Positions 8,601 through 14,243 of a stretch of DNA of 25,826 nucleotides are shown one piece after another. The notes beneath the pieces are model-generated. The model was not told the origin of the DNA. It did not search any database and was given only the letters and a program-made list of their open reading frames with translations. This DNA is from an uncultured Lachnospiraceae bacterium (GTDB lineage: Bacteria; Bacillota; Clostridia; Lachnospirales; Lachnospiraceae), in NCBI GenBank assembly GCA_934351835.1, contig CAKRJP010000026.1:1-25826 (forward strand). Reading direction: 5' to 3'. Position numbers and translations under genes: made by a program. The first letter of the stretch is position 1. Each line of letters starts with the position of its first letter.

Positions 8601-9819
8601 ACTGCCAGAGATACATCGTTGCTGCATAGATAATAGAACCTTTTCCTATAGACGGAAGACTTTTAAACCGGAGCAGTGACCGGACACTTCCATGGGTGTC
8701 GCTCTGTCCTACAACCAGTCCTCCATATGCATAGACCTGCGAAGGATCTTCGGCACTGTTTGGATTATTAAAAATATAAGTGTCCTCGATATTTGCCCTT
8801 GTTTTGCTGGTCTCAGTCATCGGATCAACGATGACCGGATAAACCCTGTCTTCGGCCTGCAGCCATTCCGCATCGGCCTGTACAGAAATGACTTCTTTCT
8901 CTCCCTGCATCTCTACTTTTAAGTACACATTCTGTGAACTTGCACCGGCACTGTCATACATATATGGTTTTACAAGCTGGAATGCACGCTCTTCTAATGC
9001 ATCCTCCGGATACAGCCCCAGACTTCCATCTTCTTCCTCCACAAGGATCATTCCCGGATGCGAGATTGTAAACGACAATTTCTGTTCAGCTGCTTCTTTT
9101 GTCTGTAAGCGGATATTTTCCTTGATCCGCTCTCCCTGAAGCACGTAGTGTAAATCAACGCCTTCCAGAATATCTTCATAGACACCTTCACTCACCAGAT
9201 TGGGTACCGACATCATTTTCTGAACGTCTTTATCATCCGGGATCGAAGTTGCCTCATCTGATTCTTCTTTTGACGTCTCTTCCATCGGCTCTTCCTCCGC
9301 AGGTTCTTTTTCCGAACCTGTATTGCCACCGATGATTTCCATATCATCTTCCGGGGAGTCTCCTTTCCCCATGTCTGGAGTTTCCGATTCCTGATTCCCC
9401 GGGTTCTGATCTTTTGGCACTTCATTTGGCGAGGCCTCTGGTTTCCAGTATTCCGATTCTTCCAGTACACGGAATTTTGAGTTCTTTTTTCTCACTCTCA
9501 TTCTCTGAGTCTCTGGTACATCTTCAACCATCAGTCCCCATGTCACCTTATTTCCATTCTTCTCCAAACTTACAAGTCCATCTTCTCCTGCATCTTCGGC
9601 AAAGCTTACTTTTACGCTGGATGCTTTGTTCTGATATACCGGTTTTCCATCTTCTGTAACTTCTTCTAACCGGTTATCGATCTCCTGCCATACGCCGTCC
9701 TCTTCATAGTGTACCGGTGCCGGATAAATGGCTGCTGCCATTCCTTTTTCTGTTAATTCAAAATGCTTTACGCACTGTTCCCTTTTTTCCGGGATCTCTC
9801 TTAAAATCTGTTCTTTCAT
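2641..9819 (-). CDS. Giant RHS/YD-repeat protein with DNRLRE and twin ricin-type lectin domains, putative contact toxin
   Basis: The protein has 2392 residues; I start it at the ATG at 9819, which has AGGAGG four bases upstream. Order: conserved N-terminal region with a WQEIDNRL motif (about 30-110); acidic Pro/Glu-rich linker (about 126-200); DNRLRE-type domain (about 343-492, DTYIFNN, SWTEKSARWSNQP, DVTRLVRQW); first YD repeats (about 610-870); two carbohydrate-binding-like beta-sandwich segments (about 890-1190, AGTYTFSAYLK and NASFE...HWS); short YD stretch; two ricin-type beta-trefoil lectin domains (about 1293-1430 and 1443-1586, with QCWK, QMWK, QDW, KWW motifs); further YD repeats; RHS core end (about 2138-2202, ETGFYYVNSRYYDP, NLYVYCNNNPVVLLD). 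The last 190 residues are a glycine-rich hydrophobic stretch, then a Lys-rich amphipathic end. There is no signal peptide or recognised secretion domain. RHS proteins encapsulate and deliver C-terminal toxins; toxicity here is inference. Confidence 0.93.
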   Translation of the reverse strand: MKEQILREIPEKREQCVKHFELTEKGMAAAIYPAPVHYEEDGVWQEIDNRLEEVTEDGKPVYQNKASSVKVSFAEDAGEDGLVSLEKNGNKVTWGLMVEDVPETQRMRVRKKNSKFRVLEESEYWKPEASPNEVPKDQNPGNQESETPDMGKGDSPEDDMEIIGGNTGSEKEPAEEEPMEETSKEESDEATSIPDDKDVQKMMSVPNLVSEGVYEDILEGVDLHYVLQGERIKENIRLQTKEAAEQKLSFTISHPGMILVEEEDGSLGLYPEDALEERAFQLVKPYMYDSAGASSQNVYLKVEMQGEKEVISVQADAEWLQAEDRVYPVIVDPMTETSKTRANIEDTYIFNNPNSAEDPSQVYAYGGLVVGQSDTHGSVRSLLRFKSLPSIGKGSIIYAATMYLWQWGYSSYGIAKIPLLAHEIKNSWTEKSARWSNQPKYDGNVLDYKMIGNVKNGNTITITPIGFDVTRLVRQWYNTGNNYGIVIRSRYEADSNLANRACGMFYASDSPSISSDQYPSGVFYYRNVNGLEDYQSYHEQSAGRAGDGHTNDYTGNVVWIHPDLESAGGPMRSFVKHVYNSSEAGTESRFGYGWRLSCQEKLASSGNSNYPYVYTDEDGTKHYFYKDTSDGNKLKDEDGLGLTITKTSGTTYDENFVMKTKDDVEYTFAKDGFLRTIKDPDGNTVVYKYRPNSKANYLLYITDSTGEKMTVNYKDDATLSRMTSIEDSQGRLIKYDYDDKGNLTTITYPDGQETKFAYDSSHKLTDVTGPDGYQVHYDYVMDFKVPRVGRIAEKGKNGEKGQELKISYENGNTTIFEEPGLDGDIENKADNKTSIWHFDNMGRPSDIVDSDGFANNYTYYTSGMKNHKLSKEGAMQKSVYGLLENHLFTSTKNWYTANISEENPTKGTITQAGGYSGMKSAKLEVTAESTANNICQDVTLEAGTYTFSAYLKTESVKETESGESQRGAGLAVIRGDKTRICSDRLLTGDTDPKIDSGWERLSVGFTLTEKETVTACTVFEGMTGNLYISGAQLEQGKVVNKLNLVQNASFEKCTGNVPDHWSYNGGVTGDKSTVTTDKGRCGCIKGNMDKALNCAQYTGMTGSEGEVYQLSGWVKGFGIPGKQYSLSAEVIYTDKTSKWHHFKANPNIKDWQFINGTFRTDDGDDTTNKKYKDIRVYVKYDNQSNQVLFKGIQLLKDDGETYQYDNNGNLVSSIAVADKSYFTYSKKDLLTRMGSVDGTAFDYGYDDKKHLVRAAGAEGVRYSFDYDTKGQPVGMRIEGGKTLGSVTTGRTYYVREKYSGNYLDVKGNKSDDGTIIQLYPFNGGKGQCWKVVDCENGYVRLVPQNAPGSSLDLAKISTSENAKIQLHTSNKTDAQMWKLNPKKDGSYQISNKGTGNKKGLSNETKSVANSQPVHNCTLSDSVAYQDWYFEPADEGKLSDAPEAGKVYCIRGRQSGKYVDIHGIKTAEGSPSIQGHYHGGPNQQFRLHKAEGVYYQLEALHAPGMVLAKHGKDSEGYALLCIEKRKENATNQMFRFEEIEAGKGTGYAIVCKDGTSFDVKNYSRLHGAEIILTTHKATKQLNKWWLLEECSDRMQASMAYTSDGRHIASVTDVKGQTTKYEYDEQNRLLTRTVDAKGNATNYKYDAATDKLTEVTQTAGGKEAKVTYSYEHDRMKTMEHAGTVYTYGYDAYGNQESVSVGDVELAHVTYKANNGVEDTYHYATGEVIRNEYDAEERLKSQYLVNPDGTEEKLYEDICDSYGKTVQHKDLQNQTDSWYQYDTIGRVLGVDRSNGMRLRNQYDDKNRVKGSMQKINGQTLETGYIYGEAKNLEKPSLIYGVSFDGTRRVSYAYDELARCRKSVLNLGEEHAYETEYEYEAGAEEGTTTPLIRKVRSGGVEVEYIYDEVGNIRTITESSGQKITYHYDELAQLVREDRKEENQSICYTYDVGGNMTMSRVYAYVEPDQEIGEDLVPEKEVVYGYENNNWKDQLTTYDGQPITYDAMGNPLSYKGMDLTWKKGRMLRKIQKEDRDIQYVYNSDGVRTGKRVDGKQTTYYLNGTKVLGLQTEEELLQFAYDDKGQLLLMKVNGKNYYYLHNVQGDVVGLLDGAGSQVVTYKYDSWGRILSIEDKTEEGIGQKNPFRYREYFYDEETGFYYVNSRYYDPEVKRFINADDLFTLQITPDKVIGKNLYVYCNNNPVVLLDKEGTFPMIPPIIAWAAVSAVISITTAALAASVTGQEFSATDALIVGGAAFFGTLFGGVGGAVISGIVTGVGERLQGKSIKTAVLDGMITGGLAYSGKGVYGTRSAYIEANMSENVGIANKTVVKLVFQSEEEMAISSVRKGARTYQQNSINYQSKAKGKSKGKPKTKPSRGIGNWIKNLVNWGKNFVRHWK

Positions 9820-9862
9820 ACTTCCTCCTGTTTGCAATTCTCTGCAATCGTTTTTTGTTATT

Positions 9863-9965
9863 CACATCTCGTGCACGTTCTGTGTACTTGCATAATACAC
9901 GTTTCGTGTTTTCTTGTCAAGCACATTTTGTGAACTTTTTGAATTGACTTTTTCCACTTTTCGTG
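9863..9965. promoter_or_regulatory. Five-copy operator array CAC-N5-GTG between RHS and XRE genes
   Basis: Five 11-bp sites: 9863-9873 CACATCTCGTG, 9874-9884 CACGTTCTGTG, 9898-9908 CACGTTTCGTG, 9922-9932 CACATTTTGTG, 9955-9965 CACTTTTCGTG. Steps between sites are 11, 24, 24 and 33 bp. The third site extends to a perfect ACACG-TTT-CGTGT palindrome. Two sites fill the space between -35 and -10 of the two divergent promoters and abut the -10 in the same way. The neighbouring XRE protein is the obvious ligand. Confidence 0.85.
9892..9920 (-). promoter_or_regulatory. Promoter of the RHS gene, operator-embedded
   Basis: On the minus strand TTGACA (9915-9920) and TATTAT (9892-9897) are 17 bp apart, a near-consensus sigma-A promoter. 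The CACGAAACGTG operator occupies the spacer next to the -10, so a bound repressor would block RNA polymerase. Transcription should start near 9885, about 65 bases before the RHS start codon, and two more operators lie just inside the transcript. Confidence 0.85.
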
Positions 9966-9971
9966 TATAAT
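9944..9971 (+). promoter_or_regulatory. Promoter of the XRE repressor gene, operator-embedded
   Basis: TTGACT (9944-9949) and TATAAT (9966-9971) are 16 bp apart. The operator CACTTTTCGTG fills the spacer and touches the -10 (GTG-TATAAT), as in the divergent RHS promoter (GTG-TATTAT). This predicts autoregulation. The leader to the start codon is about 70 bases. Confidence 0.83.
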
Positions 9972-10045
9972 CAGAATTGTACTATTAATTGTTACAGGAA
10001 TTTATTTCAGATAACAGCGGTACTTAGAAAGGGTATAATATAACG

Positions 10046-10369
10046 ATGAATGAATTTGCAGATATTTTAAAAACGCTGCGCAAGTCCAATTCCTTATCCC
10101 AGACAGATCTTGCTTCCATGCTCGGCATCTCCAAGAGTGCCGTCAGTATGTATGAGCAGGGCAGGCGGGAGCCTGATTTTGAAGTTCTCGGGAAGATTGC
10201 CGATATATTTCAGGTAGATACTGACTATCTGCTCGGACGCGGCTCTACGGAATCCGATGATATGCCGATGACGATCGCGGCACATCTGGATACTTCAGAT
10301 CTGACCCAGGATGAACTGGACGATGTGGCTGCATACATCGATTTTATACGTTCAAGAAGAAAATCTTAA
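10046..10369 (+). CDS. XRE-family (Cro/CI-type) transcriptional repressor
   Basis: The protein has 107 residues. Residues about 5-60 form a classic helix-turn-helix: LKTLRKSNSLSQTDLA, then MLGISKSAVSMYEQGRREP, then LGKIADIFQVDTDYLLG. The short C-terminal part (about 75-107) is acidic then basic and probably helps dimerisation. It is divergent from the RHS gene and has five CAC-N5-GTG sites upstream, one inside its own promoter, so it most likely represses both itself and the RHS operon. The ribosome binding site (GAAAGGG) is 12 bases from the ATG, which is long and suggests modest translation. The next gene follows after 26 bp and encodes an ImmA/IrrE-like protein, the pair known from ICEBs1 ImmR/ImmA, where the protease inactivates the repressor. 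Confidence 0.92.
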   Translation: MNEFADILKTLRKSNSLSQTDLASMLGISKSAVSMYEQGRREPDFEVLGKIADIFQVDTDYLLGRGSTESDDMPMTIAAHLDTSDLTQDELDDVAAYIDFIRSRRKS

Positions 10370-10395
10370 AGCAAAGGGATGTTATCTTACAAAAG

Positions 10396-10875
10396 ATGAT
10401 AAGTAAATACGAAAAATTATTAGACGAAGCTGCTCGTGAGAAGATCACTGTTGATGAAGCAGTTCCATTTAAAAGTAATCTCAAAGGGCTCTATGTTGAT
10501 AATAATATTGCGCTCTCAGATACGCTTGAGACTTCCGCGGAGAAACTCTGCGTCCTCGGCGAAGAACTCGGACATCATTTTACATCTGTAGGGAATATTT
10601 TAGATCCTTCTGATCCGGCGAATGCCAAGCAGGAACACCAGGCCAGATACTGGGCCTGCGAGAAACTTGTGGGACTTCATGGGATTATCCAGGCTTTTCT
10701 ACATGGATGCCAGAATTATCACGATGCGGCTGAATATCTGGATGTGACTGAACAGCAGGTGCGTGACGCTGTCGAGAATTACCGCAAGAAATTCGGGATC
10801 CATGTAGAATATGAGGGATATGATATTACGTTCGAACCTTATCTGATCATCGGACGGTGTTCGGATTCGTTGTAG
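10396..10875 (+). CDS. ImmA/IrrE-family (peptidase M78-like) protein, putative antirepressor protease
   Basis: The protein has 159 residues. The family motif appears as CVLGEELGHHF (residues 52-62), followed by TSVGNIL and later RYWACEKLVG, the usual neighbourhood in M78/ImmA-like proteins next to XRE repressors. The first zinc-ligand His of HExxH is Glu here (E56-E57-L-G-H60), so metal binding may rely on H60/H61 or may be altered; I recall related phage-type homologues with the same EELGHH form. It sits 26 bp behind the XRE gene, with no strong ribosome binding site of its own, and a six-codon minigene (ATG at 10379) overlaps its start, so coupling is possible. By analogy with ImmA it would cleave or inactivate the repressor and switch on the RHS operon; that is inference. 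Its stop lies 12 bp from the convergent hcp stop. Confidence 0.85.
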   Translation: MISKYEKLLDEAAREKITVDEAVPFKSNLKGLYVDNNIALSDTLETSAEKLCVLGEELGHHFTSVGNILDPSDPANAKQEHQARYWACEKLVGLHGIIQAFLHGCQNYHDAAEYLDVTEQQVRDAVENYRKKFGIHVEYEGYDITFEPYLIIGRCSDSL

Positions 10876-10887
10876 GTTCGGATTTTT

Positions 10888-12564
10888 CTACGCGATCGTC
10901 TGCTGCAGACAGGTCTTAATGTCATCCTCGGCATTGCTGATCGGATGCAATTCAAAGGTATCCACCAGATACTGCAGTACATTCGGGCTTAAAAATGCCG
11001 GGAGCACCGGTCCAAGGTAGATATTTTTTACGCCCAGGCTTAACAGGGCCAGCAGGTCTGCCACCGCTTTTTGTTCATACCACGACAGGATAATCGACAG
11101 CGGCAGTCCGTTGACATCCGTGTTAAATGCGTCTGCCAGTGCGGTTGCAATCCGGAGTGCCGAATATACGTCATTGCACTGTCCAACATCCAGAAGTCTC
11201 GGGATTCCGTCAATATCTCCAAAGTCTAATTTGTTAAACCGGTATTTTCCACAGGCGAGGGTCAGAATCACACAGTCCTTCGGCACCATTTTCGCAAATT
11301 CCGTGTAATAGTTTCGTCCCGGTCTTGCGCCGTCGCAGCCACCGATCAGGAAGAAACGGCGGATTTTTCCGCTTTTTACTGCTTCTACTATCTTATCTGC
11401 ATACTGCAAGGTTGCATGATGACCGAACCCTACCAGAATTTCTTTTGGTTCTTCGTCTTCCGGGAATCCTCCAAGTTCAATTGCCTGACGGATGATCTCA
11501 CTGAAATCTTTTTCTCCGTCCGGTCGTTTCCCTACGTGTTTCACGCCTTCCCAGCCAACTACATTTGTACTGTAAATACGGTCTTTGTAGGTCTCTCTCG
11601 GACGCATCAGACAGTTGGTCGTCATCAGGATACAGCCCGGCAGGGAATCAAACTGTTTCTGCTGATCCTGCCATGCGCCGCCGAAGTTTCCTACCAGATG
11701 CGGATATTTTTTCAGCCCCTCATAGCCATGACAAGGCAGCATTTCTCCGTGAGTATAGATATTCACGCCAGTCCCTTCGCTCTGCTCCAACAACATTTCC
11801 AAATCTTTCAAGTCATGCCCGGATACGATGATAAACGGACCTTTTTTGATGTGGACATTAACAGAATGTGGAGACGGGTTTCCATAAACCGCTGTGTTGG
11901 CATCGTCCAGAAGCCTCACGACTTCCACTGCCGCCTGTCCGGTGCGCATGGTCATCCGGATCAATTCTTCCACGGTCAGACGGTCATCTGTGATTGCATC
12001 CAGTCCCTGAATGTAAAATTCATCCACCTGTTTGTCTTTATAGCCAAGTTCTCTCGCCTGATGCCCGTATGCGCTGATTCCTTTCAGTCCATAGAGGATC
12101 GTCTGGCGCAGGGAACGGATATCCGGGTCCAACAATTTATCGTACATGATTCCCGCTTTCTGTGCGTCCCGCAGCATCTCCGTTCTGGTCTGTGGCAGGC
12201 AGTATGCCATGTACATGTTAGTTCCTTCCACTTCTCCAGCCAGCTCCTGCATCCGCTCTTTGATTCTCTGTGACTCCCGCAATAATTCTTCATGAACATT
12301 CGCATCAAAGTTTACATTTGTAAGCGTCGTAAACAAGCAGTTTTCAATAAAACTGATCACCGATTCATCCACAGTTTCTCCCTGATCCAACAGAATTTTC
12401 CCATAATTGCTAATTCCTTTGAGCTGAAACAATAATAAATCCTGAAGATTCGCGATTTCCGGTGTTTTTCCACACACACCTGATTTTGTACAGCCTTTTC
12501 CCCCGGCAGTCTGCTCGCACTGATAGCAGAACATTTCATAACCTAGCTCCATATTATTTGCCAT
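10888..12564 (-). CDS. hcp: Hydroxylamine reductase / hybrid-cluster protein
   Basis: The 558-residue length is typical of the full-length protein. Four N-terminal cysteines (C13, C16, C25, C31; C-x2-C-x8-C-x5-C) bind the [4Fe-4S] cluster. Hybrid-cluster ligand regions follow: GHDLKDLEMLL, THGEMLPCHGY, TTNCLMRP, GGCDGARPGRNYY, ACGKYRFN and DVGQCNDVYSA. The family reduces hydroxylamine to ammonia in vitro and acts as a nitric oxide reductase in nitrosative stress; it is cytosolic and gets electrons from a small reductase (Hcr in enterics), which is not in this window. The start is supported by AAGGAGG seven bases upstream. It appears monocistronic: a terminator of the upstream operon lies before it and a convergent gene after it. 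I could not find a convincing promoter or NO-responsive operator in the 75 bp upstream. Confidence 0.97.
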   Translation of the reverse strand: MANNMELGYEMFCYQCEQTAGGKGCTKSGVCGKTPEIANLQDLLLFQLKGISNYGKILLDQGETVDESVISFIENCLFTTLTNVNFDANVHEELLRESQRIKERMQELAGEVEGTNMYMAYCLPQTRTEMLRDAQKAGIMYDKLLDPDIRSLRQTILYGLKGISAYGHQARELGYKDKQVDEFYIQGLDAITDDRLTVEELIRMTMRTGQAAVEVVRLLDDANTAVYGNPSPHSVNVHIKKGPFIIVSGHDLKDLEMLLEQSEGTGVNIYTHGEMLPCHGYEGLKKYPHLVGNFGGAWQDQQKQFDSLPGCILMTTNCLMRPRETYKDRIYSTNVVGWEGVKHVGKRPDGEKDFSEIIRQAIELGGFPEDEEPKEILVGFGHHATLQYADKIVEAVKSGKIRRFFLIGGCDGARPGRNYYTEFAKMVPKDCVILTLACGKYRFNKLDFGDIDGIPRLLDVGQCNDVYSALRIATALADAFNTDVNGLPLSIILSWYEQKAVADLLALLSLGVKNIYLGPVLPAFLSPNVLQYLVDTFELHPISNAEDDIKTCLQQTIA

Positions 12565-12639
12565 CTTTTTACCTCCTTTTTTCCAAGTATTTGAAATAAT
12601 TTTCCTAAATATTACAAAAGTATTTTCTGCAAAAAGGGC

Positions 12640-12673
12640 AAAAAAATTCCCGAAACCGCAAAGTTTCAGGAAT
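12640..12673 (-). terminator. Rho-independent terminator after the FliB-family gene
   Basis: On the minus strand, ATTCC-T-GAAAC pairs with GTTTC-G-GGAAT (11 bp including one T-G pair, six-base loop), followed directly by six to seven T. It begins six bases past the stop codon of the FliB-family gene and ends the minus-strand operon before hcp. The A-run on its other side could also make it partly bidirectional. Confidence 0.9.
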
Positions 12674-12678
12674 TTTTA

Positions 12679-13815
12679 TTAAACACAACCCCAGGTCTCC
12701 ACTGCTTCCAGATTTGGATCGGAGTGTTCGATTTCTCTGGAATAACGGTACACGATCTCGGTCACATCCTCGATGGTCAGTGTCTTCTCGTTTTTCAAGA
12801 AACGCCCCAGCATTAACTCTTCTATCAGAGTGACACTGATCAGCGCAAGTTTTACTTTTTCGTAGGCCTCGCCGTCATAAACTGCCCCACAGAAATAGGT
12901 GGAGAGGAAATATACCAGAATCTGCTCACACTGGATCTCCCACTCCGGCATTTCTTCTTTCAGCCACGCCAAAAACTCACGTTTTTTCTTATCATAGGCC
13001 TCCCATCCCTCTTCGTAGAGCATCGCCTCTGTCTCATACACCAGTGCCTCCCAGTCTTCTCTCAAAAGTTCCAGTGTATGTAATTTCTTATATAGTTTTC
13101 TTGTTTTCTCATAGTTTCTTCGACGAATAAGTTTGTCAGCGGCATCCCGTTTACAGATCTTTGTAAAATGTACTGCTGCCCGATCATTCTGATATCGCTC
13201 TAAAACTTCCTCGCAGGAGAACAACTGGCTTTCATTAATCCTGATCTGGATATCATGTGCCAGCCCCTTTACCATCTTGATCCGGACTGCCATCGGAAGC
13301 TCCCGGTTCTGTGCGATTTCCACTAACACATCCCTTGTATCTGCCAGTACAGAATATAAGAACGGATCGTAATCTTCATATTCTTCCTCCCCCGGCTTTT
13401 CATATTCCAGGAAATGTACCGGTTCTTTTTTATACATTAAAATCCTTGCCACCTCCGGACAGGAAATGGACAGTGTCACTTCTCTGACATCTTCAAATTC
13501 TTCGATGTGTCTAGGATATAATCGGCATGTTTTACACAGTGAGTCTTTCCCCAGGGAAGTATACAGATCACACAGGTTCTGGTCATTTAAAAATGCGCAT
13601 CGTTTGTTCTTATCCTGGCGAAACGTCCCCTGTACCCATTTCACTGAGGTCAGAAGTCTGCATCTTAAGGTTTTATCCGCTGTCTGTAGTGCTATTTTAT
13701 ATTTATTCAATGATTTCTTATCGATCACAATCTCCCAGCCCGCACAGCAGGTGTCCTCGCATTTGTCCGCAGTACAGGAAAATTCTTTATAATAATCCGG
13801 AAATGTATACAGCAT
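12679..13815 (-). CDS. fliB: FliB-family cysteine-rich protein (annotated as flagellin lysine-N-methylase)
   Basis: The protein has 378 residues. The N-terminus has the family pattern C14-x4-C19-x3-C23-C24 (CEDTCCAGW), then C52, C73, C82, C94 and C97 (CKTCRLYPRH) and C119 (SISCPEVAR). These nine-plus cysteines are the expected cluster of the FliB/YkgJ-like CxxCxxCC proteins, which bind a metal or iron-sulfur cluster. Salmonella FliB methylates flagellin lysines. The C-terminal half is helical and variable. No flagellar gene is in this window, and the gene is the last of an operon with a translation-type GTPase, so its substrate here may not be flagellin. The start has AGAGGG upstream and lies two bases after the previous stop, so translation is probably coupled. 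Confidence 0.82.
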   Translation of the reverse strand: MLYTFPDYYKEFSCTADKCEDTCCAGWEIVIDKKSLNKYKIALQTADKTLRCRLLTSVKWVQGTFRQDKNKRCAFLNDQNLCDLYTSLGKDSLCKTCRLYPRHIEEFEDVREVTLSISCPEVARILMYKKEPVHFLEYEKPGEEEYEDYDPFLYSVLADTRDVLVEIAQNRELPMAVRIKMVKGLAHDIQIRINESQLFSCEEVLERYQNDRAAVHFTKICKRDAADKLIRRRNYEKTRKLYKKLHTLELLREDWEALVYETEAMLYEEGWEAYDKKKREFLAWLKEEMPEWEIQCEQILVYFLSTYFCGAVYDGEAYEKVKLALISVTLIEELMLGRFLKNEKTLTIEDVTEIVYRYSREIEHSDPNLEAVETWGCV

Positions 13816-13817
13816 AT

Positions 13818-14243
13818 TTATCCCTCTTTCTTCAATGTCCCAATCAGTGCAAGCAGGCTTTTTTTGTACGGGTTGATGATAGTGTACGCCAGAAATCCCG
13901 CATTGTTCATGTTCCAGTCAATGTTCAAAGTTCCATAGAGCCATGCTTCCAATGAGAAGTTTCCTTCTTTATAACTCCATTTTAAATATTTAAATCCAAA
14001 CATATTCGCAGTTTCGCTCCGGTATGTCTGTCCTCCATATTTCTTTGACACCACAAACTCCTGTTCTTTTAAATATTTTTCCATAATCTCTCTTACTTCT
14101 TCCTCGGATTTCTCGAGAGGAAATGATCGCTTAAAATGCTTTTCCTGCGTATTGGTGCCGTCTTTACCTGCCCCCGCTTTATTCGTGCCGGTCATTTTAT
14201 TATTTAACATATTTTTGTTCAGCATGTTGTTCTTATTTAGCAT
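13818..14243 (-). CDS. Small uncharacterised protein (141 aa) coupled to the GTPase-nuclease gene
   Basis: I do not recognise this protein. I start it at the ATG at 14243 because a perfect AGGAGG lies six bases upstream, inside the end of the preceding gene, with an 11-bp overlap; the longer open frame lacks such a site. The N-terminus is a repetitive run, MLNKNNMLNKNMLNNKM, with four in-frame Met residues, followed by a low-complexity Gly/Asn/Lys linker to about residue 35. The conserved-looking part (about 40-141) has a helical start (EEEVREIMEKYLKEQ) and then strands with YRSETANMFGFKYLKWSY and SLEAWLYGTLN. There is no signal peptide and no clear membrane segment. It is tightly packed between the GTPase fusion and the FliB-like gene, which suggests joint expression only. 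Confidence 0.78.
   Translation of the reverse strand: MLNKNNMLNKNMLNNKMTGTNKAGAGKDGTNTQEKHFKRSFPLEKSEEEVREIMEKYLKEQEFVVSKKYGGQTYRSETANMFGFKYLKWSYKEGNFSLEAWLYGTLNIDWNMNNAGFLAYTIINPYKKSLLALIGTLKKEG

Noticed and set aside
1..10875. Integrated phage or conjugative element
   Set aside because: The XRE/ImmA pair is typical of such elements, but no integrase, relaxase, structural gene or attachment repeat is visible in the window.
11416..12273. A 285-codon open frame on the plus strand
   Set aside because: It lies wholly antisense to hcp, which has full family motifs and a strong ribosome binding site; the antisense frame has no recognisable domain.
12679..13815. Evidence that the organism is flagellated
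   Set aside because: FliB-family proteins are named after flagellin methylation, but no flagellar gene is present here and the family is also annotated in non-motile species.
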